From the NCBI GenBank assembly GCA_028718445.1, contig JAQULY010000002.1, positions 1 through 36,847 of the forward strand: a stretch of 36,847 bases of DNA, read 5' to 3'. Both the position numbers and the translations under genes were made by a program. This document shows, one piece after another, positions 9,474-18,828 of this stretch. Under the pieces are notes generated by a model, which saw nothing but the letters and a program-made list of their open reading frames with translations, was not told where the DNA came from and made no database searches. Source of the stretch: Kiritimatiellia bacterium. Its GTDB lineage: Bacteria; Verrucomicrobiota; Kiritimatiellia; RFP12; JAAYLN01. How positions within the stretch are numbered: the stretch's first letter is position 1; every line of letters begins with the position of its first letter.

Positions 9474-12047
9474 ATGGACTGGAACAAGTTCGTCTCGCAA
9501 TACGACCTGATCTATGAAACCCCGCCAACGGACTGGCCCGATGGCTTCCTGCTGGGCAACGGGAGTCTGGGCGCCGTGTACTATGCGCCCGATGCGCTGT
9601 GCTGGCTGATCAACAAGGCGGACGTGCTGGATAACCGCGTGACCGAAGTGAAGCGGATCATGACGCCGGACGAGGCGGTGCGCATGATCAGGGAGGGAGC
9701 CGACAGTCAGACGCTCAACCACGAAGAGTATGGAACCCCGCCTCCCTCCGGCGTGGGGCCCAAGAGCTGCGGGCGGCTGACCATTGACCTGGGCGCCGGC
9801 CGCGCCTCCGGCTGGCATGGTGCGTTGCCTGCCATCCGCTCGCGGCTTGGTCTGTACGACGCCACACTGCATGTGGAGGTGGACAAGCATCTCTACCACC
9901 CCAGAGTGACATCGTTCGTGCGGGCCGAGGAGGACATGCTTGTGATCCGCGTGCGCGACGTCTCGCCCATGGTCAATCCCATCACCACGATCTACTTCTC
10001 GCGTCCCGAGGACATCCAGCTCGCGGAGCCGGAGCTGACCGTGGAACGGGGACGCTTGCTGCTGACCATGCCGTCAATGCCGGAGGCCTACCCCTACGTT
10101 ACGGCCATCGCCGTGATTCCGCGTCCCTCCAAGACCTATCGCGACACGTTCCTGCCGCGGATTCGCGAGAAGTACCGTGCGCCGGAGCTGGGCACGGCGG
10201 ATCTGCGCATGCAAGGCAAACTGGGCATCATCCGGGTCTCCGGTGATTTCGATCTGCTGCTGACGGTGGCCACGGCGCGGGACAACCCGGACCCGCGCGA
10301 CGAAGTCCACCGCCGGCTGGATCGCGCCACGGCCACGGGCCTTGAGCCCTTGCACGAGACTCACGCGGACTGGTGGGCTGAGTACTGGCGGAGGTCGTGG
10401 GTGGAACTCGGCGACAAGGCGCAGGAGCAGCTCTTCTATCTCTCGCTCTACGCCCTGGGCAGCACCTACCGTCGCGGCCCGATGCCGGGTATCCTGGGTC
10501 TGGTCTACGGACCGTGGCTCGGAAACGTCCAGACAAGTCCCTGGGGCGGCGGCTTGGCCAACGACCTGAACATCCAGTGCCCCTTTTTCCCGGTGCACGC
10601 ACTGAATCACAGCGAGTTGTTCGAGGCCTACCTGGACACCAGCGACCTGCTGCTGCCGGAATCCCGCCGGCTGGCGCGCGCGGTCTTCGGAGCGCGCGGC
10701 GCCCACGTGGCCTCTTACACCATCCTGGGCAACATGAGCTCCGGCCTGGGCGCTGTGCACTTCCTCTACATGGGCTCGTACCAGGCCCTGATGCACTGCC
10801 TGTGCTGGCGCTACCGGCGCGACGTGAAGCAACTGCGCGAGCGGCTCTACCCCTTCCTGAAGGAGATCCTGGCGTTCTACCTGGACATGCTGAGGAAAGG
10901 TCAGGACGGACGCTATCACCTGTGGCCGAGTTACGCCGTGGAACTCGAGATCATGGATTGCGGCGACGCGGTCCAGATCATGTCCATGCTCAAGGTGTGC
11001 CTGCAAACGGCGGTAGAGGCGGCGGAACTGATGGGTGTGGACGACGCCGAGGCCGCCCAATGGAAGGAGATCCTGGCGCACTTCCCCGACTACGCACAGG
11101 GCACTGACCAGCAAGGGCGGCGCGTCGTGGTGGACGGTGACGGCATCCCGGCCGATCACCATGTGGGACAGGCCGGTTGCCTGCATCCGGTCTATCCCTG
11201 CGGCGAAGTCGACGAGTTCGCAGCCCCGGACACGCTGGCCCTTTACCAGCGCACGCTCGACTCGGTATTGGACAAGACCGCCGAAACCGTCTACGCGGCG
11301 GAGCACGGGTTCTTCTACGAGAGCGCCTGGGCCTGCTTTTTCCGCGCCATGACCGCGTTGCGCCTGGGGCGCGCGGAGGATTTCTGGCGCCTGCATCTGC
11401 CCAGGCTCCTCAAGGCCCACGCCAAACCGAACGGCCTGATGAGCCATGACGCGACCTATCTGGTTGACCCCGCCGACAGCGAGGCCAACCTGGCGAACAT
11501 CCCGGACCGCTGTCTCGACGATGTTGGCGAGAAGATGCCGCTGTTCGAGCCGTGGTGCGGTCACTTCGGTTGCAGCACGCCCAACGCGCGCGCCAAACAA
11601 CTGATCGAGCCGCTGATCGAGGTTAACGGCGACTACCTCACGATGATGACCGAGACCATGCTGCAGAGCCATAACGGCGTCATCCGCGTCTTCCCCGCCT
11701 GGCCGAAGGAACGCGAGGCCCAGTTCGCCAACTGGGTGGCGGAAGGCGGCACGATCGTCTCGGCCCGCCACACCGGCGGTCAGGTGGCGTTCATCACGCT
11801 ACGACGCGGCGCGGGCGCCGCCGCCCTGCGGCGCGCGCACGTGAGGTCGCCGTGGACAGGCGAGGTCCTGGCGTGCGACCTGCCGGCTGAGGGTGCCATC
11901 ACGCTGACCGCCGTCGGCGTCCGCGCAGGCGCCGAAGCGCAGGAACCGCAACCGCCCGAGTCGGCCCGCCCCCGCGTGCTGGTGCCGCATCCGCGTTATC
12001 CGCTGTGGCTTGGGCGACCCGACTTCACGGTGCCGGCATCGAACTGA
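9474..12047 (+). CDS. GH95-like glycoside hydrolase (alpha-L-fucosidase/galactosidase-type six-hairpin fold)
   Basis: LLGNGSLGAVYYAP, LNHEEYGTP, NDLNIQCPFFPVHALNHSELFEAY, late-position VFPAWP motifs. Confidence 0.7.
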   Translation: MDWNKFVSQYDLIYETPPTDWPDGFLLGNGSLGAVYYAPDALCWLINKADVLDNRVTEVKRIMTPDEAVRMIREGADSQTLNHEEYGTPPPSGVGPKSCGRLTIDLGAGRASGWHGALPAIRSRLGLYDATLHVEVDKHLYHPRVTSFVRAEEDMLVIRVRDVSPMVNPITTIYFSRPEDIQLAEPELTVERGRLLLTMPSMPEAYPYVTAIAVIPRPSKTYRDTFLPRIREKYRAPELGTADLRMQGKLGIIRVSGDFDLLLTVATARDNPDPRDEVHRRLDRATATGLEPLHETHADWWAEYWRRSWVELGDKAQEQLFYLSLYALGSTYRRGPMPGILGLVYGPWLGNVQTSPWGGGLANDLNIQCPFFPVHALNHSELFEAYLDTSDLLLPESRRLARAVFGARGAHVASYTILGNMSSGLGAVHFLYMGSYQALMHCLCWRYRRDVKQLRERLYPFLKEILAFYLDMLRKGQDGRYHLWPSYAVELEIMDCGDAVQIMSMLKVCLQTAVEAAELMGVDDAEAAQWKEILAHFPDYAQGTDQQGRRVVVDGDGIPADHHVGQAGCLHPVYPCGEVDEFAAPDTLALYQRTLDSVLDKTAETVYAAEHGFFYESAWACFFRAMTALRLGRAEDFWRLHLPRLLKAHAKPNGLMSHDATYLVDPADSEANLANIPDRCLDDVGEKMPLFEPWCGHFGCSTPNARAKQLIEPLIEVNGDYLTMMTETMLQSHNGVIRVFPAWPKEREAQFANWVAEGGTIVSARHTGGQVAFITLRRGAGAAALRRAHVRSPWTGEVLACDLPAEGAITLTAVGVRAGAEAQEPQPPESARPRVLVPHPRYPLWLGRPDFTVPASN

Positions 12048-12100
12048 GCCCGTCACGAGCATTATGGTCGCTGCGCGGTCGAATTGCTCTTTCCAGGTTG

Positions 12101-12139
12101 AATAAACCGGTTGACACCGGTTGCGACTGGTTGTAGTCT
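12101..12139 (+). promoter_or_regulatory. Promoter with three tandem ~10-bp repeats (ACCGGTTGAC/ACCGGTTGCG/ACTGGTTGTA) overlapping TTGACA-N17-TAGTCT
   Basis: TTGACA 12111-12116, TAGTCT 12134-12139, ATG 12147. Confidence 0.5.
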
Positions 12140-12146
12140 GTGCTTC

Positions 12147-13688
12147 ATGAATGGGGGCACCAGACGCAGGACGAGGCGCAGCGAGGGGCGGCTGCTGGCC
12201 GACGACCCTGTCGAAGCCATCGAGCGGGCGGTTCTGCGGAGTGTCGAGGATGGCGGCTGCACGCCTCATCAGAAGATACGGTCCCGGCGTGAATTGGCCC
12301 GTCTGCTGAGCACAACCGAGTTCAGGGTACAGCAAGCCATCACGCGCCTGGGTAAGAAGGGGCTCGTTTACACGCGTCAGGGGAGCGGCATTTATGTCAG
12401 CGAGAAGGCTGGCGGAGCAACGGCCCCGGCAGCAGTTTCAGATGTGCCGGAGACGACGCCAACAACCGTCGAAGAGGCTCCATTCGACGCCGGGGCGTTT
12501 GCCTTCCATCACGTGCCCTCGCGCAAGACGTTACGGGTAACGATTCCTCTGGGCAACGATGAACGCCAACGCCGCATGTGGCAGCGGGCGCTGGATGCCT
12601 TCCATCGGGAATTCCCGTTCGTGGCGATCGAGCCGGACTTCAGCATGGCCGCGGCTAACGCTTCCGGAGATCTTCATTTCATGACGCTGGACGGGATGTA
12701 CCGGCACGATCAACCCGTTGTGCCGCTGGACGCGGCGCTCCTCGGTCAGGGCGGGTTGCGTCTCGACGGGTTGTGCGACGGGATCGAGGCGCTCGGGCGG
12801 ATTGTCCGCGGCCCGGCCGGTGCGCCGGGCGACACGTCCCCCACACCCGCGTTCAGCGGCATTCCAGTGATGCGAACCACGACGGTCTTAATGGCGAATC
12901 GCCGCGTCCTAGCCCGGTACGGACTGGCGAACGACCCGATCCTGGCCCGAACGACACCTGGCCGACCAGGGGCGGCAATACAGGATTTGTTCCGCCTGGG
13001 AAATGCCCTGGAGGAAAGAAGCGGCGGCCGCGTGACGGGCATGCACTACGTCGGCTTCCATCACTACGCCACGTTTCGCGGCATCGCTTTCCGCGAGCAG
13101 GGCAAGCGCTGCGTATTCGACCGTACCGCAATGGCTCGTTTCCTGGAGGACCTGCGGCCGCACCTGGACTATCGCCGTTCGCACATCGGCGGCGATCGCG
13201 CGGAGGATCTGTTCCTGCAGGACTCGCTCGGGATCCACTGCGCCTACCTGTTCCAGTACCGCCGACTGGCCCAGCGCATGGGCGACGCCGTGCGACTGCT
13301 CGCCCTCCCCCTGGAGGCGGGCGGGTTCGTCACCGAAGGCCTGTGGGTGGGCTGCACGCCGGCCGGGACCGAGAACGCCGAAGAAGCCGCGATTCTGCTG
13401 GGGTTCCTGGCATCCGAACGAGGACAGCGGCTGTTATTGGATGAGCACCCCGAATGGCTGTCGGTACAGCGGAAAGTTCTGGCGGAACAAAAGGCGGCAT
13501 CGCCCTTCCCCAACGGATCGGTGCTCTACGAGTTCGATCCGCGCAGCCAGTACACCCATGTGAGCGAGGACTTCTACCGGATTCACCTGCCCCGCATGGA
13601 GACGGAGGTGGCGAAGCTCTTCCTGGGAATACAGGACTTGGAGACGACGTTGGACAGGATGGAACGAGTGCCGGCGGAACCATCGTGA
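12147..13688 (+). CDS. GntR-type wHTH fused to an extracellular-solute-binding-protein-like domain; cytosolic sensor-regulator
   Basis: IRSRRELARLLSTTEFRVQQAITRLGKKGLVYTRQGSGIYVSE wHTH; then SBP-like region (GIPVMRTTTVLMANRRVLARYGL, FLASERGQRLLLDEHPEWLSVQR). No signal peptide. Confidence 0.7.
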   Translation: MNGGTRRRTRRSEGRLLADDPVEAIERAVLRSVEDGGCTPHQKIRSRRELARLLSTTEFRVQQAITRLGKKGLVYTRQGSGIYVSEKAGGATAPAAVSDVPETTPTTVEEAPFDAGAFAFHHVPSRKTLRVTIPLGNDERQRRMWQRALDAFHREFPFVAIEPDFSMAAANASGDLHFMTLDGMYRHDQPVVPLDAALLGQGGLRLDGLCDGIEALGRIVRGPAGAPGDTSPTPAFSGIPVMRTTTVLMANRRVLARYGLANDPILARTTPGRPGAAIQDLFRLGNALEERSGGRVTGMHYVGFHHYATFRGIAFREQGKRCVFDRTAMARFLEDLRPHLDYRRSHIGGDRAEDLFLQDSLGIHCAYLFQYRRLAQRMGDAVRLLALPLEAGGFVTEGLWVGCTPAGTENAEEAAILLGFLASERGQRLLLDEHPEWLSVQRKVLAEQKAASPFPNGSVLYEFDPRSQYTHVSEDFYRIHLPRMETEVAKLFLGIQDLETTLDRMERVPAEPS

Positions 13689-13757
13689 TTCGTTAGTGCC
13701 TCATGGCCAAGGAAGAGCGATCAGAAAAACAAGTTGCTCAAGTAATGGAACCGAAAT

Positions 13758-13845
13758 GAACCGCAGATTGACGAATGATGAGTTGCGAATCATGAAGGGA
13801 ATAACTTCGACACTCTGCGGTTCAGTATTCGTCAATCTGCGGTTC
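13758..13845. repeat. 88-bp element with perfect 19-bp terminal inverted repeats (MITE-like)
   Basis: GAACCGCAGATTGACGAAT (13758-13776) and ATTCGTCAATCTGCGGTTC (13827-13845). Confidence 0.8.
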
Positions 13846-13911
13846 GATTGGGTTGCGGGCGATAGCCCGCCTTGGTATCCCGCCAGAAACCTGCCGGGTA
13901 AGGAGTGGCGC

Positions 13912-14811
13912 ATGAACATGAAGACGATGCTCGCGGCGTGGATCGGCTGGGGCCCCGCCGCGCTCCTGCTGGCGTTTCCCGCCTTCGCGGGCGTCCCGGA
14001 GCGGACGAGCCCGGCGGACGGGGCCGTGCAAGTGTACGTGCCCGGCGGCGAGTTCACGATGGGGGTGGACGACCCCGAGGCGCCGATGGCGGACGAGCAG
14101 CGACCGCCGCACAAGGTGAGGCTGTCGCCGTTCTGGATGGACAAATACGAGGTCACCAACGAGCAGTACGCCAGGTTCCTGAACGCGCTGCTCGCGGAGA
14201 ACGGCACCAACTGGACCGATCGTCAGGCTTTCGAGTCGGTCCACGCGCGGGTGTTGCTCGAGCATCCACTCGGCGGTCTGGAGTACAACGCCAGGCAACG
14301 CCGCGTCACGGTGAAGCCGGGGCGCAACAGGCACCCGGTCATGCCGGTGTCGTGGCAGGCGGCCACGGAGTACGCGGACAGAATGGGACGACGGCTGCCG
14401 ACGGAAGCGGAATGGGAGTTCGCCGCACGCGGCACGGACGGCCGGCGTTATCCTTGGGGCAACGAGTGGCACGCCCGATGGACTAATGTGGGGACCCGCG
14501 CGCCGGCGGCCGTGGACGCGTTCCCTAAGGATGTCAGCCCGTTCGGGGTGATCGGCCTGGCCGGTAACATCCGGGAATGGATCCAGGATTGTTACGACAT
14601 CAATTTCTACGCGTCTTCGCCGAAGAACAACCCGGTGGCAGGTCCCGGCCCCGGCGCCTCCGGCTCCATGCGGGTCGTCCGCGGCGGCAGCTTCATGTTG
14701 ACCGAATGGGATGCTCGCACCACCAGCCGCTACCGCGGGATCGTGAGCGACAACCGACCACAGCCGGGGATGGGGATCCGAACCGTCGGGAACGCCGACG
14801 CGGCCAACTGA
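13912..14811 (+). CDS. Secreted FGE-sulfatase/SUMF1-fold protein (likely not sulfatase-activating)
   Basis: MNMKTMLAAWIGWGPAALLLAFPAFA signal; VPGGEFTMGVDD, DKYEVTNEQYARFLN, RLPTEAEWEFAARG, YPWGNEW, GNIREWIQD, RVVRGGSF. Start 13912 preferred over 13696. Confidence 0.85.
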   Translation: MNMKTMLAAWIGWGPAALLLAFPAFAGVPERTSPADGAVQVYVPGGEFTMGVDDPEAPMADEQRPPHKVRLSPFWMDKYEVTNEQYARFLNALLAENGTNWTDRQAFESVHARVLLEHPLGGLEYNARQRRVTVKPGRNRHPVMPVSWQAATEYADRMGRRLPTEAEWEFAARGTDGRRYPWGNEWHARWTNVGTRAPAAVDAFPKDVSPFGVIGLAGNIREWIQDCYDINFYASSPKNNPVAGPGPGASGSMRVVRGGSFMLTEWDARTTSRYRGIVSDNRPQPGMGIRTVGNADAAN

Positions 14812-14829
14812 TGGCCCGGGCAAGCAGCC

Positions 14830-17800
14830 ATGAAAAAAACCTCGAGAAGCGTGTGGATAGCGTGCGCCTGTTCCGCCCTGCTGACCGCCGTGGCCGGCGC
14901 CGCCGACAGACCTCAGGTCACGCTGTATCTGCCCTTTGACGGAAACGTGGTCCCCCAAGTAGCGGCGGAGAAGACCGGGATCGCACCCGTCAAGCCCGGG
15001 AACCCCGCGCGCTATGCGGACGGTGTCAAGGGGCAGGCCGTCCTGCTGGGCGACAACTCGCTCGCCTGCCCAACGGCCGGCAATCTGACCGCCAGCCAGG
15101 GCGCGATCTGCTTCTGGGCCAAGCCCGTGGACTGGGACCCGCAACAGCCGGAAACGGTCTGGCGCGCGTTCTGGACCGTCAGCTCGCGGCTGTCGGGCGA
15201 AGGCCGCAACGACTGGATCAGCTTCTGGCGCTATCCGGAGAGCATGAGCAAGGCGTTCGACAGCGCAGGAGCCTACAACTTCGCGGCCCAGGCCGAGTCG
15301 CTGGACAACATGATCTTAGACATCAAGGACTGGCGCCGGGATGTCTGGCGGTTCTTCGCGATGACGTGGAACCGGGACGGCGACGTCAGGCTCTATCAGG
15401 ACGGACGCTGCACTGGCCGGAGAAAGCGCGCCCCCACGGCAATGTCGGCCAATCTCAACCATCTCCTGATCAACGGCGGCGGCTGCGCGCTGGACGACTT
15501 CAAGGTCTATGACGGGCCGCTTTCCGACGACGAGGTGACGCAGGCGTACCTCGCCCTGGCGGACGCTGCCAGGGACCGTAGCGCCCCCGGCGCCGCGCCC
15601 ACGGACGCGACTGTGATTCCATCGGGACCGCCGCGGTTGACGGCCAGTCCCCTGCCCGAGGCCCCCAAGGCCGATGGTTCGGACATGGACCCGGCGTGGT
15701 CCGGCTGCATCGAGGCGGGTGAGGTGCCGACCCACGGAGACCGTGCCTGGCCTGCCAACGAGACCGCGTTCCGCGTGGCCTACACGCCGCAGACGCTCTA
15801 TGTCCGGGTCCAGTGCGCAAGCCGTGGCGCCAAGCCCCGCGTGGCCGTGCGCGACCACGACGGACCGGTGTTTACCGACGATGCCATCGAGCTGTTCATC
15901 GAACCCGTGGCGGGAACGGGTCGCTTCTACCAGTTCGTCGCCAACGCCATCGGCGCGCGCTTCGAGGCGTTCGGCGCTGACGCAAGCTGGAACGGCGCCT
16001 GGGAAGCCATTCCCTCCGTGCAGGAGGGAAGCTGGACACTGACATTCGCGATCCCGTTTGCGACGCTCGGGATCGAGCCCGCCACGGGCATGACCGTCGG
16101 CTTCAACCTCGCCCGCGACGACAGACTCGGCAATCAACTCCAGAGTTGGGCCGACCTCGGTGGCGGCGCCTTCGCCAATCCCGGCCAGTTCGGACGCCTC
16201 GTGCTAGGCGCAAACGCGATCGGCGCCTCCGGGCTGGGCCGGGTATGCCGCGACCGAAGCGGTGTGGTTGTGCAGGGACAGGCCACCAACGCCACCGGCC
16301 GCCCGCAAAGTCTCCGCTGGCTGATGACCGGCACCGCCGGCGCGGAACCGTTCCGGTTCGAGCGGACACGCGAGTTGCCGCCGGGCGCTGCCTTGGACGT
16401 TGTACAGACCGCCGCCGTGACCGCCCCCGGCGCCTGGGTGGCCTGGCGAAGTCTGCTGGCGACGGGCGACACGATCCTCTATGCCTCCCCTGCCCTGCGC
16501 TGTCCGCTCCTGCGCCTGCCCGTGCTGGGCCGGGCGCAGGAACCGCTGGTCCTGAGCAATCCCTTCGTCCGCCTGGTGTTCGACGCCAACACCGGCCAAC
16601 TCCTTTCGCTGCGCCATCTCGCCACCGGCCACGAGCTGCTGGCCGGCCCGCCTGGCCCGCTGTTCCGCCTCGACACGGTCAACTTCCAGCGCCATCCGCT
16701 GCACTTCCGGGAGGATGACGTCGTTGCCCTGACGCCGGATCTCACGACCTTCCGATCGGCCGGAGTGGAGCCGGAGTTCGGAGCTCATGGGGATGCGGAT
16801 GCCGGCAAGCAAAAATCGAAAATCAAGAATCAAGAATCCGCCGATGCTCAGGTGCTGACCGTCGTGCATCAGTTCGAGCAGGGCGTCACCGTGACGGCGA
16901 CGGTTCGTTTGGACGCTGACGATCCGATCGCCAAGTGGGACATTGCGGTGACGAATGCCTTGCCGCGCCGACCGCGCGATGGCGTGATCGTACACCGGGT
17001 GAGCTATCCCATGCTTGCCGGCCTGAAGGCCGCGGATGCGGATGCCGATCAGGCGGCGGTCTTGCCGCTGAGCGCCGGGCGGCTGGTGCGCGAACCCGCC
17101 AGGAATCTGGTTGAGGCTCAGGATATGGGCGTTCCCGGCTGGACCTCCATGTCGTGGATGGATCTGTCCGGCCCGCAGGCCGGGTTGTATCTGGCGAGCC
17201 ACGACGTGCGGCCGGTCGTGCAGACGATTCTCAAGGCCAAAGGCGAAACCGGCGGAAGGGTCAGCTTCTCCGTCACGCGCTGGTCGGTGCTGTGGCCCGG
17301 GCATGCGTGGACGCCGCGGGCTTGTTCCGTGGGATTGCATGAGGGCGACTGGCATTGGAGCGCGGATCGTTATCGCGAATGGTACTATGCCACGGTCAAG
17401 CCGCGACCGACACCTGCATGGATTCTGGCCGAGGACGGCTGGATGTTCGAAGGCATGAACGATCGGAACACCTGCCAGGATCTGGCCCGCACCCTGACAA
17501 CCGCTCGGAACAAGGGCATCAACTACATCCAGAGCTGGCAGGCTCCCGGCCACTTCAATATCCCCGACATTTACGGCTGGTATCTGGCCAATGTCTACGG
17601 TGGCGGCGAACGGGACTTCATGGCAGCCATACGGGATGTGCATCGCCGCGGCGGGCGGGTTGGGTTCTACCTCAACATCGGCGACATGGAAGCGCGCATG
17701 GGGACCATCATGCATCAGCCCCAGTACCGCCAGAAGCTATCGGCCGACACAATCGAGCGCATGCCGGCGTCCGACCCGATCAGCGACGGGTGGCTGGAGT

Positions 17801-18828
17801 CGGCGGTCATGCAGCCGGACGGGAGCTACCGCATGGGCTGGCCCAGCGGCTATGACACCTGGTCGGGCTGCCTAGGCTCCGCCAAGGGCTGGGGACCGTG
17901 GTACTACTACAATGTCGTCACGAAGCACGCGCAACAGTATAAAGCCGACACTTGGTATGCCGACTGCCATCCGGGCTTGTCCGACGGCATGTGCTTCAGC
18001 CCCCATCACGCACACCCGTTCCCCGCCGCGCTCGGACAGATCACGTTGGACTTCGGCGAGCGCGTCGCGCGGAACGTGAGCAAGGATTTCGGCATGCTGG
18101 GGGAAGGCTTCTGCGACCGGTTCTTCACCTTCAATACGCACGCTCTATGGTGCATCTACGTGCAGGCCGAGGACAGCGAGCCGGCCATTTTCCGCTACAC
18201 GCATCCGCAGTTCCCGCTGTTCAGCGGCACGTGTTCATATACGTGGGGCGGCGCCTGCGCGCGCTACACCAAGCTGCTGGGACTCGACCGCGTCTCGTTC
18301 GCGGACCATATGCGTTACATGCTGCTTTACGGCATGCGCTTCGACACCTTCGCAGCCCCGCTCTATGGCGATCCGGCGAGCTGGGGGCCCGGCGAGCGGG
18401 AGGAGCGCGACATCATCGCCCTGCGTCGGTGCGTACATCAGGACCTTGAGGATGCGGATTTCCGGGACCAGATCGGCCTAGGCACGCCGCCGGCCAAGAC
18501 CCAGGCCCGGATCTTCGTGCGCCGCGATCGAACCGGCGGCCTCATCACCATTTTCGACGCGCGCCCCGAAGCCGAAAAGACGGCGTTTCCGCTCTCTCTC
18601 AGACTGGTGCCGCACGGGCTCGCCGGCATTTCCCGTGCGGAGCTTTGTCTGCCGGGAGGGACCACGCAGGCCTTACCGTCGCCGGCTGTCACCGGCTGCG
18701 AAGCCGTGTTCCAGATTCCGAAGACCGACGCGCGAATGATGATCGTGAGGTTCTGCGGCGCTGCGAGGTCTCGCGAGGATGCCCTGACGAGAGCGCTGAA
18801 ACCCGCACAAGAAGGAGCCGCCCCGTGA
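14830..18828 (+). CDS. Large secreted multidomain protein: LamG/ConA-like + CBM9-like + DUF6259-like glycosidase-type domain
   Basis: Signal peptide MKKTSRSVWIACACSALLTAVAGA; VTLYLPFDGN...ICFWAKP (LamG-like); LYVRVQC...DDAIELFIEP...WTLTFAIPFATLG (CBM9-like); C-terminal DGWMFEGMNDRN...GWPSGYDTWSGCLG. Confidence 0.7.
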   Translation: MKKTSRSVWIACACSALLTAVAGAADRPQVTLYLPFDGNVVPQVAAEKTGIAPVKPGNPARYADGVKGQAVLLGDNSLACPTAGNLTASQGAICFWAKPVDWDPQQPETVWRAFWTVSSRLSGEGRNDWISFWRYPESMSKAFDSAGAYNFAAQAESLDNMILDIKDWRRDVWRFFAMTWNRDGDVRLYQDGRCTGRRKRAPTAMSANLNHLLINGGGCALDDFKVYDGPLSDDEVTQAYLALADAARDRSAPGAAPTDATVIPSGPPRLTASPLPEAPKADGSDMDPAWSGCIEAGEVPTHGDRAWPANETAFRVAYTPQTLYVRVQCASRGAKPRVAVRDHDGPVFTDDAIELFIEPVAGTGRFYQFVANAIGARFEAFGADASWNGAWEAIPSVQEGSWTLTFAIPFATLGIEPATGMTVGFNLARDDRLGNQLQSWADLGGGAFANPGQFGRLVLGANAIGASGLGRVCRDRSGVVVQGQATNATGRPQSLRWLMTGTAGAEPFRFERTRELPPGAALDVVQTAAVTAPGAWVAWRSLLATGDTILYASPALRCPLLRLPVLGRAQEPLVLSNPFVRLVFDANTGQLLSLRHLATGHELLAGPPGPLFRLDTVNFQRHPLHFREDDVVALTPDLTTFRSAGVEPEFGAHGDADAGKQKSKIKNQESADAQVLTVVHQFEQGVTVTATVRLDADDPIAKWDIAVTNALPRRPRDGVIVHRVSYPMLAGLKAADADADQAAVLPLSAGRLVREPARNLVEAQDMGVPGWTSMSWMDLSGPQAGLYLASHDVRPVVQTILKAKGETGGRVSFSVTRWSVLWPGHAWTPRACSVGLHEGDWHWSADRYREWYYATVKPRPTPAWILAEDGWMFEGMNDRNTCQDLARTLTTARNKGINYIQSWQAPGHFNIPDIYGWYLANVYGGGERDFMAAIRDVHRRGGRVGFYLNIGDMEARMGTIMHQPQYRQKLSADTIERMPASDPISDGWLESAVMQPDGSYRMGWPSGYDTWSGCLGSAKGWGPWYYYNVVTKHAQQYKADTWYADCHPGLSDGMCFSPHHAHPFPAALGQITLDFGERVARNVSKDFGMLGEGFCDRFFTFNTHALWCIYVQAEDSEPAIFRYTHPQFPLFSGTCSYTWGGACARYTKLLGLDRVSFADHMRYMLLYGMRFDTFAAPLYGDPASWGPGEREERDIIALRRCVHQDLEDADFRDQIGLGTPPAKTQARIFVRRDRTGGLITIFDARPEAEKTAFPLSLRLVPHGLAGISRAELCLPGGTTQALPSPAVTGCEAVFQIPKTDARMMIVRFCGAARSREDALTRALKPAQEGAAP
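16811..16838 (+). repeat. In-gene heptanucleotide repeat (AAAAATC/GAAAATC/AAGAATC/AAGAATC)
   Basis: Four consecutive 7-bp units, AT-rich within GC-rich coding sequence. Confidence 0.85.
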
